Of a DNA stretch of 64,000 nucleotides, positions 62,667-64,000 are shown one piece after another. Under the pieces are notes generated by a model, which saw nothing but the letters and a program-made list of their open reading frames with translations, was not told where the DNA came from and ran no database searches. Position numbers and translations under genes: made by a program. The number at the start of each line of letters is the position of its first letter. Positions within the stretch are counted from its first letter, which is position 1. This DNA comes from Nioella sp. MMSF_3534 (GTDB taxonomy: Bacteria; Pseudomonadota; Alphaproteobacteria; Rhodobacterales; Rhodobacteraceae), in assembly GCF_030732985.1 (NCBI RefSeq), contig NZ_JASHJX010000012.1:1-64000 (forward strand), given 5' to 3'.

Positions 62667-64000
62667 ATGACCCGCAAGACGCACCCCGTTGCAGCGCTCT
62701 ACGCCCAAGAGTATGAGGCCGGACAGCTCAGTCGCCGCGAATTCCTGAGCCGCGCCACGATGCTCGGCGTATCGGCCACCGCGGCCTATTCGATGATCGG
62801 GCTGACCATGCCCGCCCCGGCCCATGCGCAAGCCATGCGGGGCGGGACCCTGCGGGTGAACATGGAAACCAAGGCGCTGAAGGATCCGCGCCTGTGGGAC
62901 TGGACGGAATATGCCAATTTCTGCCGGGGCTGGCTGGATTACCTGACCCAGTTCAACCGGGATGGCACCGTTACCGGCGCGCTGTGCGAAAGCTGGGAAG
63001 CGAACGAGGATGCCACGCAATACACCCTGCATCTTCGACAGGGGGTCAGTTGGAACAATGGCGACCCCTTCACCGCGTCCGACGTGGCCTTCAACCTTGA
63101 ACGATGGGCCGACAGCACGGTCGAGGGCAATTCGATGGCCACCCGCGTCGGGGCCTTGCAGGATGCCGACACCAACCAGCTCGCCGAAGGCGCGGTGGTG
63201 GTTGTCGACGACCACACCCTTCAATTGAACCTGCAACGCCCAGACATCGCGATCATGGCGGCGCTGTCGGACTATCCGGCGGCTTTGGTCCATACCAGCT
63301 ACACCGGCGGCGACCCTTCGGAAAATCCTGTTGGAACAGGGGCCTACCTGCCCGTGCATAACGAGGTCGGCGTGCTGCAGGTGCTGGAACGCAACCCCGA
63401 TCACGACTACTGGCGCGAGGGCGGCTGGCTGGACCGGATCGAATTCATCGACCTCGGCACCGACATGGCGGCGGTCCTCGCCTCGGCGGATGCGGAGGAT
63501 ATCGACCTGACCTACCGCACCGATTCCGACTATGTCGCGGCCTTCGATTCCATCGGCTGGACCTCGACGGAAGCCGTTACAGCCAACACGCTTGCGGTGC
63601 GGTTCAATCAGAACTCTGCCCCCTTCGACAATCGCGACGTGCGCCGGGCGTTGCAGATGGCGGTGGACAATTCGACCATCCTGCAACTGGGCATTGGCGG
63701 CCTGGGGCTTCTTGGCGAGAACCACCATGTCTGCCCGATCCACCCGGAATATGCCGAACTGCCGCCGCTTCAGGCCGATCCTGAAGGCGCCATGGCCCTT
63801 CTGTCCGAAGCGGGGCACGCGGATACGGTGTTTGAACTGATCTCGCTCGACACCGAATGGCAGTCCAACACCTGCTCGGCTGTCGCGGCCCAGATGCGTG
63901 ACGCGGGCATGACGGTGGAACGCCGCATCATGCCCGGCGCGACCTTCTGGAACGGTTGGACGGAATATCCGTTCTCGGCAACGGAATGGGGGCCTCGCCC
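62667..64000 (+). CDS. ABC transporter substrate-binding protein, family 5 (partial)
   Basis: At least 444 codons, open to the window end, so the C-terminus is missing. A 50-residue leader has a Tat signal (SRREFLSRATMLGVSA, cleavage near AHAQA). The mature part is a DppA/OppA-type family 5 protein: GGTLRVN, ALCESWEANEDATQYTLHLRQGVSWNNGDPFTASDVAFNLERW, NPVGTGAYLPV and NRDVRRALQMAVDN. AGGGAG lies upstream of the ATG. It is divergent from the demethylation operon with a matching operator, so it probably delivers the methylated amine. Permease and ATPase genes would be expected to the right of the window. Confidence 0.92.
   Translation, partial: MTRKTHPVAALYAQEYEAGQLSRREFLSRATMLGVSATAAYSMIGLTMPAPAHAQAMRGGTLRVNMETKALKDPRLWDWTEYANFCRGWLDYLTQFNRDGTVTGALCESWEANEDATQYTLHLRQGVSWNNGDPFTASDVAFNLERWADSTVEGNSMATRVGALQDADTNQLAEGAVVVVDDHTLQLNLQRPDIAIMAALSDYPAALVHTSYTGGDPSENPVGTGAYLPVHNEVGVLQVLERNPDHDYWREGGWLDRIEFIDLGTDMAAVLASADAEDIDLTYRTDSDYVAAFDSIGWTSTEAVTANTLAVRFNQNSAPFDNRDVRRALQMAVDNSTILQLGIGGLGLLGENHHVCPIHPEYAELPPLQADPEGAMALLSEAGHADTVFELISLDTEWQSNTCSAVAAQMRDAGMTVERRIMPGATFWNGWTEYPFSATEWGPR

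Noticed and set aside
1-64000. tRNA genes, CRISPR arrays, insertion sequences or prophage genes
   Set aside because: I looked for T-loop-like GTTCGAATC stretches, regularly spaced repeats, transposase motifs and phage genes and found none. A tRNAscan-SE run would settle the tRNA question.

Overview
The window is GC-rich, densely coded chromosomal DNA, most likely from a marine member of the Rhodobacterales (Roseobacter group, Alphaproteobacteria). The evidence is the SAM-II riboswitch before metZ, the glyQ-DUF6446-glyS-PPDK gene order, FolE2 in place of FolE, the folB-folP-glmM run, TAXI-TRAP transport genes and many methylated-amine catabolic genes. I found no tRNA, rRNA, CRISPR array, insertion sequence or prophage, and no gene-free stretch longer than 300 bases.

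Layout. 0.1-5.9 kb, minus strand: a tellurite/Ter-type membrane-stress cluster (TerC, a 29-residue membrane peptide, XpaC-like, TelA, a DUF2927 lipoprotein, an SPFH-GYF protein, cytochrome b561). 6-11.8 kb, plus strand: riboswitch-controlled metZ with a GNAT acetyltransferase and a class I amidotransferase, then folE2, a DUF1127 protein and trkH. 11.8-24.5 kb: housekeeping genes, namely a secreted pseudo-protease, glyQ/glyS, a PPDK homologue with a changed ATP site, a SleB-type wall hydrolase, folB, folP and glmM. 24.5-35.7 kb: a DMT exporter, an Ior-type molybdenum hydroxylase pair, a glutathionyl-hydroquinone-reductase-like GST, a ThDP decarboxylase/synthase, a LysR regulator, a TAXI-TRAP transporter and a Rid protein.

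35.8-42 kb holds an XRE-cupin regulator followed by glxB-glxC-glxD-glnT-glxA. This is the N-methylglutamate/gamma-glutamylmethylamide type gene set, homologous to mgsABC plus gmaS. 42.3-43.7 kb has a HAD phosphatase and an exported repeat protein broken by an in-frame amber codon. 43.7-52.7 kb is a GntR-centred divergent locus. One arm is an eight-gene operon (TIGR04076 protein, aldo/keto reductase, complete branched-chain-type ABC importer, aspartate-dehydrogenase-like protein). The other arm is GntR plus an aldo/keto reductase fused to a Rid domain.

52.8-64 kb is the most interesting part. A seven-gene operon encodes a folate-type FAD demethylase, a non-pyrrolysine MttB-family methyltransferase, a TetR regulator and SoxBDAG. 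It diverges from a Tat-exported family 5 solute-binding protein whose gene runs off the window. Two related inverted repeats, one about 45 bp before each divergent start, look like operators for one regulator. Together the genes suggest uptake and stepwise N-demethylation of a quaternary or tertiary methylated amine that has not been identified, with methyl groups passed to tetrahydrofolate.
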